Shown: positions 22,851-33,428 of the stretch, in pieces | Numbering within the stretch: the first letter of the stretch is position 1 | Layout: every line of letters starts with the position of its first letter | Assembly (NCBI GenBank): GCA_008704415.1 | Contig: VXIS01000211.1 | Span: 21,533 to 85,532 of the forward strand | Source of the DNA: Sphaerosporella brunnea | Taxonomy: Eukaryota > Ascomycota > Pezizomycetes > Pezizales > Pyronemataceae | DNA: 64,000 nucleotides | Direction of reading: 5' to 3' | Notes under the pieces: model-generated | Seen by the model: the letters and a program-made list of their open reading frames with translations, nothing else | The model's database searches: none | Told to the model about the DNA's origin: nothing | Translations under genes and position numbers: made by a program

Positions 22851-23100
22851 TACCGGTCACCACCCGCTGTCGAGACCAGGTCCGCCCGGACGCTGAACTT
22901 GATCTTGGAGTCAATCCGAATCGCAACGCACGTCCGTCCAGAGCCATATATCCGGACGCCTTGATGCAGTAGCCGGTAGTACGGGGATTCTTGAACCAGG
23001 ACGATGTCGGTTTTATCATGAATGGCGACTTCCAGAGAGGCCTGGAGCACCGGCCCAGACCGGTTGACGTTGTCCTGGATACATCGCATTTATACGGCTA
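22850..23100 (-). pseudogene. LINE AP-endonuclease stub
   Basis: Reads MRCIQDNVNRSGPVLQASLE then DKTDIVLVQESPYYRLL, the first motifs (N and E residues) of the AP-like endonuclease that nicks target DNA in LINEs. The rest of the roughly 220-residue domain is missing: within about 100 bp the sequence passes to the start of the reverse transcriptase region. An internal deletion of most of the endonuclease is the simplest explanation. Confidence 0.75.
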
Positions 23101-23229
23101 TGGCCGCCGGCATGACAGAGACTGACGGGGAAGTTTTCGGAGTTCTCAGTGTTGGCGGAGCTGGTGGCCTTTGGGGGGTCAATTGGAGTCGCGTTGGCCG
23201 ACGATAGCCTTGTCGGTGGCTTGGTGATC

Positions 23230-24593
23230 AGTATGGGACCAGATCAGCAGGTGTGCGCCGCCTTAGCGGCCTGCATCGCTGCGTTAGGCGCTGTGTATGC
23301 CGCGTCGGTATCTGATTGCCTGCCTGGGCAGTTAGGGCAATGCAGGGCGGACTTGGTATGGGTGCAGCAACCGCCCTTTTTCTTGCAGCAGGCTTCGCAT
23401 CCGTCAACATTGCATATATGGTCGGTGGTGCGGCGGTACTGGCTGCGGTGACCGCACTTTGGTGGGCTGTCACATGAATGCGATAGATGTCCCCAGCCGG
23501 AGCAGTTCTCACAGAGAGCGTCTGGCGCGGCTTTGATCCAAAGTTACACCTTGAAGAGGCAATCTGCCAGGAAGAGGCCCTTCTTGGTGGCCCGCATAGC
23601 CATTCTACGGTCTCTAACCGCAAAGGTTACCGAGCTCATCCGGATAGCGCTGATGTCCATGCGATGGCTGACGTGTTTCTCATTTGTGAGCCAGCGTATC
23701 TCCATGGGGATCGCGAGGCCGTTGTTGTCGATGACAAGCTCGTCCCGCCGTTTGTCGAGGTTGCGGGCGTCGCGGCGAATGTTGACTCCGTGGACCTTAA
23801 CTTTAGCCACCCTTCATTGGGGTTCCCTGCGATAATCACTGGTTCAACACCTCGCATGGTAGCCAGCGTTATCTCGCCGAAAATGCATAGCTGCGCGGCT
23901 AAGGCGTATGGGCCGGCCAAGGCTGAGAAAGTGCCGCGCTGATTGTGGACGACCCTGATTATGCGGAGGAAGCCTGGCGCTCCGGCATTGAGGAGAGGGA
24001 TGGGGGAGAACCCAAAGAGCCGAATCTGCGCATCACATTGCGTCTAGCTATACGTAGGCCACGGCACGTCATTTGGGTGGGTGTCGGGGCGCGATTATCA
24101 TTGTCGTTGCCGTGCCCTTGGGAGTGAGCTTCGGGCGTTCCGGTAGTTGTTTTGGCGGTCAGGATGATAGGGGACAGCTGGGATACGCCCGCGAGGCCGA
24201 CGACGGGCGACGCCACAATGATGAGGTCCATCATTGACTCTCCTATGGGATCCATGAGATCCTCGAGCAATGGGGCCCCAGTGGGCTCCATGAGACTTGG
24301 AGCGGTGTTTTTCGCGGTGCGGATGTCGCCTGTGGGCGTGAAGCTAAATTGCGGATTCGCGATAGGAGTTCTGGCCAATAGGGGGGGGAGGTAATCGCTT
24401 GGCGAATCCAAGCGCGATGCGTGTGAGGTGTAGAGGGACGTGGCAAATGTCGCCGTTCTTCCGCAGTTCTCAACGTTATTTGGTTCATATTCTCCCGCGC
24501 TATAAATTCAATCATCGCATCTGCAGCGCTTACGATGTTTCCCCAGTCGTTGGTCAGAGCTATATGCCTCCAGCGTTGCAGGATCATTACCAT
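23230..24593 (-). pseudogene. LINE ORF1 (gag-like, zinc knuckle)
   Basis: The minus strand reads, over several frames, SSVTFAVRDRRMAMRATKKG, then LCENCSGWGHLSHSC, a CX2CX4HX4C knuckle (about 23485-23530), followed by further Cys pairs (CNVDGCEACCKKKGGCC, LHCPNCPG). ORF1 proteins of this type bind element RNA. Upstream parts (minus 23959-24411: SPIILTAKTTTGTPEAHSQG) are low-complexity linker. Frame changes between the segments show decay. Confidence 0.75.
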
Positions 24594-24599
24594 CCATCA

Positions 24600-25630
24600 C
24601 AATTTCTAGTGGGGGCCATCACTGCTTCTAGCACAGATCATCACTCGCTGCGCATTTTCACCACCAGCCATCACTCATTTCAATAATTTTCAGCATCAGC
24701 CACCACTCATTTAGCACAACATCAGCCAGAAACATGAAAGGTGACCTCCAGGTCAATCGATATAGACTGAACCTGGTGAGCAAGCTGGTGAATATTGCGC
24801 CTACCACAGGTTCTAGTAATAGCGTTTTTAATGTGCCGAACATCAGATGCCACTTGGTACTATGCTAGGTGTCTGGACCAGTGATGCCAGAAACGTTCCG
24901 CGCATTTCAAAGGACAGGCTATTTCTTGTAGCCATAGCCAGGTTTCTGAGCCTCTGCATCCTGGGAACAATTCTTATCTCTTCCGACCAGTATACTCTTC
25001 ATCAGTGAAAACACTGCGAATACAGCTATCGGCATAAACACGGGTTTTGCATCTTGCTACCGAGCTTAAGCGGCCTCAGAGTGTATGGACAGCCTTGGCA
25101 AACCTTACATCGCGGTATCCGCATACGCAACCTGAGATTAATCGGCAGCAACCGTGGAATGTCACCGTGGTACATTGGATGGGAAGTCTATTTGAATCGG
25201 CATTTGCGGGCATTTCTCCATTTTATCACTTGCTCCGCTGGGTGCGATAGCCAGCCAATCCAAAGAGCGAGATGCTATCCCCTGCAGTGTCGAGATTGCT
25301 AGATAGGACTACACAGGCTAAAAGGGGAGGCAACCGAGATTAGTGCGTGCATGTCATTGGCTCGTTCAACCGCATCGGTGAGTGACCGTAGGTGAGCGAC
25401 GCCCGCTCAAGTTGCCACCGCCCGCATCCCATCCCTGTTCGACCACCCCCGTTAAACCATTTGCCACGTCCCCCACGCCAGTCCGGCTACCCGCCGTAAT
25501 ATCCCGCGGCGCTCGTGTTCTGCTGCGTCACCGACCAGCAAGAGCATGCTGCCTCAGGCTGCTGGCCGAAATTCTCGCAATCCATGACCTCTAATGGGTG
25601 CAGTTTTGATGCTCTGGAACATTTCCACAG
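24600..25630. other. No recognisable gene; short CATCACTC-type repeats
   Basis: 24580-24715 contains many loosely spaced ATCACTC/CAGCC motifs (CATCACTGCTTCTAG, CATCACTCATTTCA, CACCACTCATTTAG). This could be LINE 5' leader or low-complexity DNA. The remaining kilobase shows only short frames. Confidence 0.4.
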
Positions 25631-26118
25631 TTGGATGCACGCACGTCACTGAATTGCCCATTTTTGGTGTCGCCACCCACCGCTGCTAGGCCACCAGTCT
25701 TGCGGCCGCGAAAGCGCAAGGCAGAAGGTCCACCGGCGGCAGAGAATAAGACGACGGTTAGTGCAAGCGTGGGAATATGCGAGTGTGGGCAGCCAATCAT
25801 GGTTGCCCAAGAAAACATAGCCACTGTGCAGGATGAGGAAAAGAGTACGCAGGCTTGGAAGCAGATCAAGCGGGCCTTTGGATCCGGACAGCAAGCAATC
25901 AAAAACATTATAACCACGGATACCCAGAGAGCGATGAGGCGAGAGCCTGGAAGGCCACAGGAGAGGCAAGGAACGTTGGAGGAAACGCTGAGAAGGCACG
26001 AAGACAGTGTGTGCGCTGTAGATTTGATACGCGAAAAGCAGGGAAGAAAGGCAGGGTAAGAACAACAAGGTGGTCTTGTAAATACTGCCAGCTATATTTC
26101 TGTCCAGCGTGCTTTTAA
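25631..26118 (+). pseudogene. piggyBac-like transposase C-terminal Cys-rich domain
   Basis: The frame ending at 26118 reads QCVRCRF, then TRWSCKYCQLYFCPACF and stops. The pattern CX2C ... TRWxCKxCQxxxCxxCF resembles the cysteine-rich domain at the end of piggyBac-type transposases and the clearer copy on the minus strand at 63.15-63.30 kb. The overlapping upstream frame (from 25631) has a KRK-rich basic patch (LRPRKRKAEG). The catalytic DDE core is not seen. Fragment; assignment rests on the Cys pattern. Confidence 0.5.
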
Positions 26119-27510
26119 CGGCAAATCATTTATTTATTTTTTGGTATTTTTTTGTGACTTTCAAACGGGTGGGTGTTGCAGGCCTCCCTGGAGGTCCGAA
26201 ACATCGCGTACAGGCACGTTGAAATTGTTATTCTGTAGACCCTGATCTGCCATGACTGGACCGTGACATGAGGATGACGTGAGCGCGTCTAAACCAGGGG
26301 TACATGGTTAGGGTTAGGCGACCACAATTAATCAAACAGAGGTATGGTCCTTCTGGAGTGGACTGTTACAACCCGCAAGTTTAATCAAAACTGGAATGTT
26401 TCGAGCCGCTACGGAATTGAAAATGATGGTCAACTTTGTGACATTTCAGTAGTCTTGCACAGGAGCCAGCTCATTTGGCACAATAGGGGTGGCTCAAGCC
26501 AGCTCGTGCCTCACATGAGGTCGTCTCGCGAGCCCGAACGAAACTGAAACAAACTTGACCTGTGCTTGAGGCCGCTGCTTAGGATCATGTGTTTTCATTA
26601 CCTCGCCCATTCGATTGCCATTATGGTAGGCCAAACAGAAGCTGCGGAAATAGTTGTTTAAGCAATCTTGCAATCGCTGTAGGTACAGTGTGATACTTTT
26701 CAAGGCGGAGACCGTGGTTTCTTCCGTTATATCTTTTACGCCCTTTTTGTCGGAAGCCCATTGTCGCCTTTTTATATTTTTCCCTATTATTAAGCTTCTT
26801 CTTGTTTTTTCCGACCTCTCTAGTTCGCTCTCACCCCACGCCTTGGGGTGACCGAGACTCGTGTTCGGCTGGCCTAGCACAATCAGAGTGCGGGCTGAAT
26901 AAAGCCAGATGATACTCGTGCAATTCAAACTTTAACACGGTGACTGACACGATATGCTATCCAGATGACTCGCATGATAGCCTATGCAACGGACAACACG
27001 GTCCTGCTATGATTGCAATTTTGGTGAGCGGTTTTTAAGACTCCGGTGCGCATATCAGTTCAATAGGTCCGGCAAATTAGGATCTGGGTCTGAAATAGCT
27101 TCCGCTGCCAACATGCACCCTCCTTATCATCATGATTACTAGGTGTCACTAGGAGTAGCAGCTGCTACTCAGATTAGCTGCGTTTCTTCCTGCACGCGCA
27201 TCCCAATCCAATCACAACCCAGAATCTGCTCACATTGAATGAGGTGTGGATATATTGTGGGTGGTCGCTGGTTGAAACGCGTGACGGGCGGTGGTTGAGT
27301 GGCGGGACCAGTAAGGGTCGGTATCTGGGTCTGGGAGGTGCTGATTGCTAAAATCGTGTGTTGCGAAGCGTTAGTAACTGCTGGTCATACATGTCCGCGT
27401 ATCCTACCACTGACCCAGATAAGATCAGGAATGAATCGCCGCATCATAGGAAAAAAGGTAAGAAGGAAGGTGGTGAGCGAATCGCAGGGTATATGACCCA
27501 CCGCAGTGGG
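26119..27510. other. No recognised gene; TTAGGGTTAGG dimer
   Basis: GGTTAGGGTTAGGCG at about 26307-26321 is a two-unit telomere-like motif. Minus 26494-26928 is open for 144 codons, charged (LERSEKTRRSLIIGKNIKRR), without a motif. CTCAAGCCAGCTCGTGCCTCAC at 26492-26513 recalls a hAT family A end, but no partner was found. Confidence 0.35.
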
Positions 27511-27516
27511 TGAGAG

Positions 27517-27954
27517 ATGACCTACGCACAACCATCTCACTACGACAACCGACACGACAGCAACATTTGCCACCGCCGCCTGCTGTATCCCACCCCGAAA
27601 ATCCCAAGCCCAACATCTCCAAAACCACCAACCGTGCCTCTCAGCCCAGCCCCCCCAAACCCCAGCCCGTCGGGTAACAACCCCCATCCGCAGCCGGCCA
27701 ACACCGCGTGGGGTCACAGCCAACCACATCATCCACGTGGCGGTAGATCTGCGTTTGTTGCACCGCCTGGCGAAGGAACATTCTCTGCGTCGCAGATGTT
27801 TGCGGCCATGTTGACAGGATGGTTGGAGGTGGAGCACTTGACCAGCACAGTCATGGTGGGAATGAATATGGGGATGTGCGGCAGGGGTGGCTGGCGGAGG
27901 TGTTGTGGTACGCAGGTTTGCCTGCTGCGAGGGAATCTGGCGACCAACCAGTAA
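27517..27954 (+). CDS. Proline-rich open frame, doubtful
   Basis: The frame has a long Pro/Ser/Thr stretch (PTSPKPPTVPLSPAPPNPSP), a His/Gly part and a Gly/Cys-rich end. The opposite strand is open over the same span, so the reading direction is not secure. No domain recognised. Listed because the proline-rich part looks like real low-complexity protein sequence. Confidence 0.2.
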   Translation: MTYAQPSHYDNRHDSNICHRRLLYPTPKIPSPTSPKPPTVPLSPAPPNPSPSGNNPHPQPANTAWGHSQPHHPRGGRSAFVAPPGEGTFSASQMFAAMLTGWLEVEHLTSTVMVGMNMGMCGRGGWRRCCGTQVCLLRGNLATNQ

Positions 27955-27959
27955 TTCTT

Positions 27960-30060
27960 ACCACACTGGCCGACTTAGTTTAACGGTCGATCCTGGGTTC
28001 CTGCGCCACGCTGTGGTACTGCCCGGTCCACCCGGCGCTTCGGCGTGTTCACATCGGCAATCACCAGCTCGGCTGCAGGTATCTCATACAGGAGAAAGTC
28101 TCGGCGAGAGCGATGCATCTTCAACTGGGCGGTGACCTGTCCCACCGTGTGGTCGGACGAGTGGCACAAACGTATGGTGCAGAGCGCTACAAACAGATTC
28201 CTGCTAACTAGCAGTGAGCAGCGTTGTTGAGCGTGATCGCCTCGTCTTCCGGGACGTCGTGGGTACGCCGGCAAGAGGGTCGAAGCTCAATTATGTGATA
28301 CGCAGCCCCGTACCGCCAGAACGCCCACCAAAGACTGCATAGATTGGGATCCACGGTACCTGCTCACTATGACGGAGACGTAGGTGGCACGAGTCGGCAG
28401 GGGCCGCCTGATAGTGTGTCGAGGAAATAGGTGTGAATACTCTACGCGGCATCGATGCATAATCGCCAACACACCCAGTGCTGCGTTGAGCGTGACTCGG
28501 CCCAGCGGTGGCAGCCGCCCGTTTCGGCGCGTCAAAACCCCCCAAGTAGCCATCGACAGTTTAGCAGGCGCATGCGGGTGGGAGTGGGCGATGCACGTCT
28601 GACCAACCGCGCCAGAGGGAACGACAACACTGCCACCGTCAGGTACGGTGGCTTAGGGTTAGGCTGCGAGGTTGATGGCCTGTGGAGTGTGCACATTGTT
28701 GGAGTCCAACGCAGGCGCCGGTGCAACCAAGCAACCAGCTGGCATGGGGACGCAATCCTCGGTCTCTGTGACAATCACCTCCGCAATAGGGAAACAGGGC
28801 CTCGCCCCTAGCACCCCCCATTCCCTCGCAAAACATTCCAACAGCACTGACCGTGCACGCACCGGCTGCGGCGTAAGCTCTGTACAACTTAGTTTATTAC
28901 AATCCAACATGTCGGCTGCGGATATCAATAACTGTTCAGGTCTTTCACTGTCCAGATATACGTCGACTCTGCGTCTCCACCACCGTTCAGTTCTTCCATG
29001 AATGGGATCGTGGAACGTACGAGGTGCAGAACCTATCGTGTTGGTCAAATCTGTCGCTTGCGCAAATGGTCCATTGTTCGGATCTTGCAACAGAACGATA
29101 TGCGGAACCTGCTGTACTATCCATCGATCTCAACTGCGGATCTCAGACATTCCAACGCTGCGTGATCTCGAGTTCCTACCTTCGTTCTGGAGTGAATGAT
29201 CTGGTTTCACAAGTGTTTCTGGGAGGGAGAGCACTTCGTTGGGATACATGATAGGCTCCGGGCTTAGGAAAACGTGCGGAAGAACAATGAAACGTATTGA
29301 CCTGGTTACCAGATTCATTTTTCGTGTGACAATGGCCTCCTTTCTTGCCGGCCGTGATCCCGACCCGTCGCGGAGCGCCGCCTACTTACACTTGTCGGTT
29401 GTGAGCATTTTGAGGATACACAACATGACACAACATGACCGAAGACGGGCGGGAGACACTGGGAGTACACCCGTGCTCGACAATTGTTATGTCGCCCACG
29501 ACGCGGGATCCTCCATTACTTTGCCGCTGTTTCCAAAACAACAGGCAAAGGCCCCACCGAAAAAACACCGCGAAATTGTCCGGAGCACCGTGATTGCCCG
29601 TAGTGTAGCGAGTAAAGCTTTTGAAGGTGTCACCACGTGTCAGCAGCTGCCGACACGCAGTTTACAACACCCACAAGGACTGCTGTCAAGGTGGACTGCT
29701 TTCGAGGTGTACAGACAGTGTTGCGAATTGTCGCTCTCGGGCTTGCGATTGCGGAAGGAATATAAAACGCGCTCTCAAGAGACAACATCAGCGCAGGCAA
29801 GCTCGGCTCGTAGGGAACGAAGGATCGTATAGGCTTGTATCGTGAGCTCGAGGTGGCGCGGCTCGTATCCAGCATTAGTTGCACAGTTGTCAAAATCTGT
29901 ATGTAGCGATATATGGTCAGTGCCGGAATTAGGAGAGCCGTTCACACCAGTAGAGTCACATATCTATCGAGGGTACAGCAGATACATCAAAAAACTCAAC
30001 AGTAAATTCGCAATCGAAGCCGAAATTGAACCCGTCTCAGTTACAAATTCGACCTGCAGA
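27960..30060. other. No recognised gene
   Basis: A TTAGGGTTAGG motif lies at about 28651. Plus 29239-29832 is open (197 codons) with a basic, Arg/Lys-rich end but no motif. Other frames are short and overlapping. No transposon ends were recognised. Confidence 0.35.
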
Positions 30061-30063
30061 TCC

Positions 30064-30820
30064 TCAGTCGTCGTTCCTATCCACACCGTATTCCCTCTGC
30101 GGGAACGACAGTCCCTCCTCAATGTAACCCAAGAAGGTGGCAAACAGCTTCTTTACGCTGGCGGCGCTGGCTCCATCCGCCTTCAGCTTGTCGACCGTGC
30201 GCGACATCTCGATGGTGGTGTCGGGGGACACAACCCCGACGCGAACAACGGCCTCAAGCTCTTTAGCCGCGGACAATCCTGCTTCAACGTCGCTGCCATC
30301 GTGCGGCATGTGAGCGGTCGAGCCGGAGAGGGCGGAATCGTGGAGGATGTTTCTCACAGACGAGGCCGCCTCGCCCGAGAACCCACGGATCTTTGCCGCG
30401 CCGGCTTGAAATTCACCGCAGAAAGCCATCGCTTCGTGTCCCTTGGGTTCCATCTCGTCATGCGCAAGGCTACGGTTGCTGTAGGTGGCGACAGTGGGTT
30501 GGCCCGGCTGGCCGCTGTTGGACGTAATCTGTTCGGCAGCGACGGTCGCTTCGACAGGCGCGGCGTGAGGGGCGGTTGACACACCAGTGGAGGGCAGAAC
30601 CTGCAGCTGGACTCCCGCCAGCTGCCGCTCCATGGGAGCAATGACCTTTCGAACGTCGGCGGTACGGCGTTGGACCGCCCACCTGCTCCGCCGGTGCGAG
30701 AAGCGTTCCAAGACTGGGGGGGCGAAGTGGACCAGGGAGGAGGTCTGACAGCGTCTTATAGCACTGCACCGCAACGCTGTAAGCGTCGAGTGCAGCTTGG
30801 AGGGCGGGATTGGATCGCAT
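30064..30820 (-). pseudogene. Unknown gene with frameshift at a G7 run
   Basis: From an ATG at 30820 the minus strand reads MRSNPALQAALDAYSVAVQC then YKTLSDLLPGPL. At a run of seven G (plus 30716-30722) the convincing frame changes to VLERFSHRRSRWAVQRR, which continues through APMERQLAGVQLQVLPSTG and EMSRTVDKLKADGASAASVK to a stop at 30064. The N-terminal part and the rest are each helical and of similar composition, so one gene with a 1-base indel, or a sequencing error in the homopolymer, is likely. The opposite strand is also open (plus 29842-30579), but I consider that antisense. Family unknown. Confidence 0.5.
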
Positions 30821-30852
30821 CGTGTTTTGTGTTGTTTGTTTCCCAGTGTGAA

Positions 30853-30892
30853 GGTGTTGATGGAGGTGTTGATGGAGGTGTTGATGGAGGTG
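30853..30892. repeat. 12-bp tandem repeat, 3.3 copies
   Basis: GGTGTTGATGGA is repeated three times head to tail followed by GGTG, just upstream (minus strand sense) of the 30820 start codon, in what would be the 5' leader. Confidence 0.85.
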
Positions 30893-31065
30893 TCTGCGAG
30901 AGGTGCGCGCAATATATAGTCCGGCCAGGGCTTGGACCCGTCTCTTGTACCTGTGACCTATTCTTCTACCGGAGGTTTCTGCGCTGACGGAAGCCAAGAA
31001 AGTGCGGGCTGCTTATGTGTCGCAAGGTAATGACTTGGCAGGCTACGACGGACATCGTGTGGGAA

Positions 31066-31091
31066 GGGTTAGGGTTAGGGTTAGGGTTAGG
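31066..31091. repeat. Interstitial telomere-like TTAGGG tract
   Basis: GGG followed by three perfect TTAGGG units and a partial TTAGG. Isolated dimers occur at 26.3 and 28.65 kb, and a CCCTAACCC-type motif at 6404. No telomere-associated gene lies beside it. It may mark a healed break or a subtelomeric position. Confidence 0.85.
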
Positions 31092-31099
31092 TGTCGATC

Positions 31100-31790
31100 T
31101 ATCGAGCTGCACTGCATGTCACTCGCTACCCCCGTTCTCTCACACATCGCCAGGCGCTCAGCATAACAACATACTCATTCGGCTCGTCGCTGGAATCGCA
31201 GCAGGTAAAATACCTCCGCAAACGTCGTTCTCTTCATCGTCTCGCGCTTCTAGATCACTACATCATGTTTCACGCGCAGGTATCAGGAACCGTAGGTTTT
31301 GACAGGACCTTGCTTGATTCAAACATCCAGCATCGTCACACACCAAGCGCGGGGGCGTCAACCACAGCACGGCGGCTTGATGGCAGATACCAAGAGGGCA
31401 CCGGAAGCAGCTAAAACAGCTCAGTGGAACTACATGTGAGCGCGTCAACTGCGCTCTGCTCTACTGTGCTTTGGTCATGCGAGTTGTTTGAACGCGACTC
31501 GCGACGGGTGGTGTTAGTGTGGGTGACGATCAATGGGCCCGGAGGTGAGAGCGAGACAGAAGCGTCCGGTAAAAAGGTTGTTTTCTGGCTTCAATATCTC
31601 TGCTGTTTACGATGAGGATGCAGTAGAGTCCACGAACGATCAGAAAAGGTGGTGGTCAGAAAATGAAGATGATGATGCTATTGTCCACCAGAACGTTCCG
31701 TTCCCCGCCTCACTACTCGGCACTCCACACAGCTCGCCAGCATTCTACCCCACTCCGCTCTACTAGGCCCTCCGCGCCGCAACATCTGCG
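31100..31790. other. No recognised gene
   Basis: Short overlapping frames only (plus 31091-31414, plus 31533-31766). No motif recognised. Confidence 0.4.
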
Positions 31791-31799
31791 CGGTTAGGT

Positions 31800-31936
31800 C
31801 GGCTGAGAGTAGGACCCGGATGCCGGCCAACCTGACGTCAGGCATGAGTTGCATTGACTGCGGAACACCACACTGGATCGCGCACCGAATACTGAATATG
31901 GAACGCCCGCCGCATCTGAACCAGTGCTCCTGAAAG
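31800..31936 (+). repeat. Dispersed repeat shared with 14.77-14.93 kb
   Basis: Same ordered blocks as at 14.8 kb (GAGAGTAGGACCCGGATGCC, CTGGATCGCGCACCGAA, GCATCTGAACC). It ends where a family C left end begins, suggesting the family C copy landed in or beside it. Confidence 0.6.
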
Positions 31937-32105
31937 CAGAGCGGTCAATAGTCCGGCCGGCCGGCAGGTCAAACGGGGCCCCACGGAGTGGGTCAGTGAT
32001 GTGACAAGCCCGAAAGGTTCGGGCCGGCATAAGGAAAACCTGGATATCTGATAGGTGCCGGCCGGTGCCCGGTATCCTGAATTAAAGTTGGGTCGGCCAT
32101 TAATA
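31937..32105 (+). mobile_element. Family C left-end fragment
   Basis: Starts CAGAGCGGTCAATAGTCCGG and continues through ACCTGGATATCTGATAGGTG and GTGCCCGGTATCCTGAATTA, as in the intact copy at 41970-42130. The right half and right TIR are missing. Confidence 0.7.
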
Positions 32106-32293
32106 CCGTGAGAGTCGGAATATGGCGGAGCGGAAATGCTGAAAATTTACGCACAAATCTCGCAGGTAGTGCGGAGTCGAGTCGAGCTCGGGGTAGGCCC
32201 GAGTCTGCTCGTGCGATTTTGACGCCCGACTCGTGAGATCGAGCCGGGGCAGCATGAGCTCGGGCTAAAGCTCGAGTCCGCCATATAAAATCA

Positions 32294-32713
32294 CTATGAG
32301 AGTATACAGTGCGCAGATCGGTCGGATAAGTCTGGGAGTCCCGAAGAGGAGGTCAGCTCAGCTTCGTCGTGCGATTCAACACCCTCCGCTTCACCATGGT
32401 CACTGTGAGCGGTCTGTCTGGTTTCACCAGTCGGCGATGGTTCTTTCTCCGCCTCCTCATATCCCCATTTTTCCCTGGGTTTCACATCCGTCTGCTTCAA
32501 CCAATGATTGAGCAGTAGAAGAATGCTACTGGATTCTTCGAGAAAACGGTTCCGCTTTTTGGTGATTATGTCACCAGCCACTGACAAATGTGGCTCGCAG
32601 GGTTACGCTTGAGGCACATATTGCGAGGTAATCTCGTGCCATTCCTGCGAGAGTCGGGAATTGGTGGTGATTGGGATTCCACCAGCGAAGCGGGTCGGTC
32701 TTTAAGTCCACCA
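32294..32713 (-). pseudogene. hAT transposase C-terminus (dimerisation domain)
   Basis: Minus strand reads DLKTDPLRWWNPNHHQFPTL, then AGMARDYLAICASSV, a frameshift, then SVAGDIITKKRNRFLEESSS and ILLLLNHWLKQTDV, the hallmark hATC dimerisation domain. An acidic tail (HSDHGEAEGVESHDEAELTS) ends near 32294. DNA-binding and catalytic parts are not seen. The N-terminal side is cut by the family A element inserted at 32714. Removing that element lets the frame run on into CERLVDLKTDPL, with a stop codon three codons before CERL. Subterminal GAGTCGAGTCGAGC motifs at 32.17 kb suggest the transposon 3' end. Confidence 0.85.
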
Positions 32714-33420
32714 TGGTGATGGACACGAGCCGAGTCCGCTCGAGCCAAAAGCTCAAGCTGACGAGCCGAACCGAGCCGATCCTTCGTCCTCTACGAGCCG
32801 AGCTGGCTCGAGCTGAGGGTGGAGGATCGGCTCGAGCCAGCTCAAGTTTTCACGATGGTCGGTGATCGGGGGTTCTGACGGGGCGGGTTCATGGGAATGG
32901 AAATTACAGTGAGTATTGTACAATGAAAACAGACAATCAAATGTGTCATATAGAAACTTTGAGTCGCTTGTTTCTGTCACGCACCCAATACTACCTACCC
33001 TTCAGCGGACCATAACTATCGACTTCGGGCCGGTGCACCCCCACCAGCAGAGCTATGGCAGACAAATCCACGGATTCAGTGCCCCCGCCGGCTATTTTAA
33101 AAAGCTATCATGGAACGGGGGCATACTAACTGAGTGCTCGCTAATATCCCTCTATACCACAAGTGTCCTGGATGAGAGTCTTTTCTCCCAACCTGGAGAT
33201 CTTATGACCAAAAAGCGAAACAGGCTCTTGGAAACCTCAAGTAGCGCTTGCCTCTTGTTGAATACTATTACGTAGAATTATGTGGTAAACCGGAACAGCT
33301 CGAGATGCAGCCCGATCTCACCCAACCATCACATGCGAGCCCGAGCCTCCACCTCTACGAGCCGAGCCAGCTCGAGCTGACATTGGAGGATTGATTCAAG
33401 CCGGCTCGTGTCCATCACTA
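32714..33420 (+). mobile_element. Family A hAT element inside a hAT transposase
   Basis: Left TGGTGATGGACACGAGCCG and right CCGGCTCGTGTCCATCACTA are inverted repeats. Flanks GTCCACCA (32706-32713) and TTCCACCA (33421-33428) match at 7 of 8. The interior carries a plus-strand hAT C-terminal remnant (about 33165-33275: LFSQPGDLMTKKRNRLLE). At 707 bp it is non-autonomous. Confidence 0.85.
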
Positions 33421-33428
33421 TTCCACCA

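Larger units (their letters stand above)
20559..24600 (-). mobile_element. LINE of the Tad1/I type, degenerate
   Basis: Read on the minus strand the order is ORF1 with zinc knuckles (24.6-23.2 kb), a stub of AP endonuclease (23.1-22.9), reverse transcriptase with YADD (22.85-22.1), RNase H (about 21.6-21.25), a Cys-rich C-terminus (21.2-20.76) and a 3' tail ending in AAAACAAACAAA at about 20.56 kb. RNase H plus a Cys-rich ORF1 is typical of fungal Tad1/I-clade LINEs. Frameshifts, stops and a large deletion in the endonuclease make it inactive. Two other tails exist at 12.8 and 7.8 kb. Confidence 0.85.

Noticed and set aside
29842..30579. Plus-strand frame of 245 codons
   Set aside because: It is antisense to the 30064-30820 minus-strand frame, whose translation is more protein-like. 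The plus translation is rich in Gly/Arg/His as typical of antisense of a GC-biased gene.
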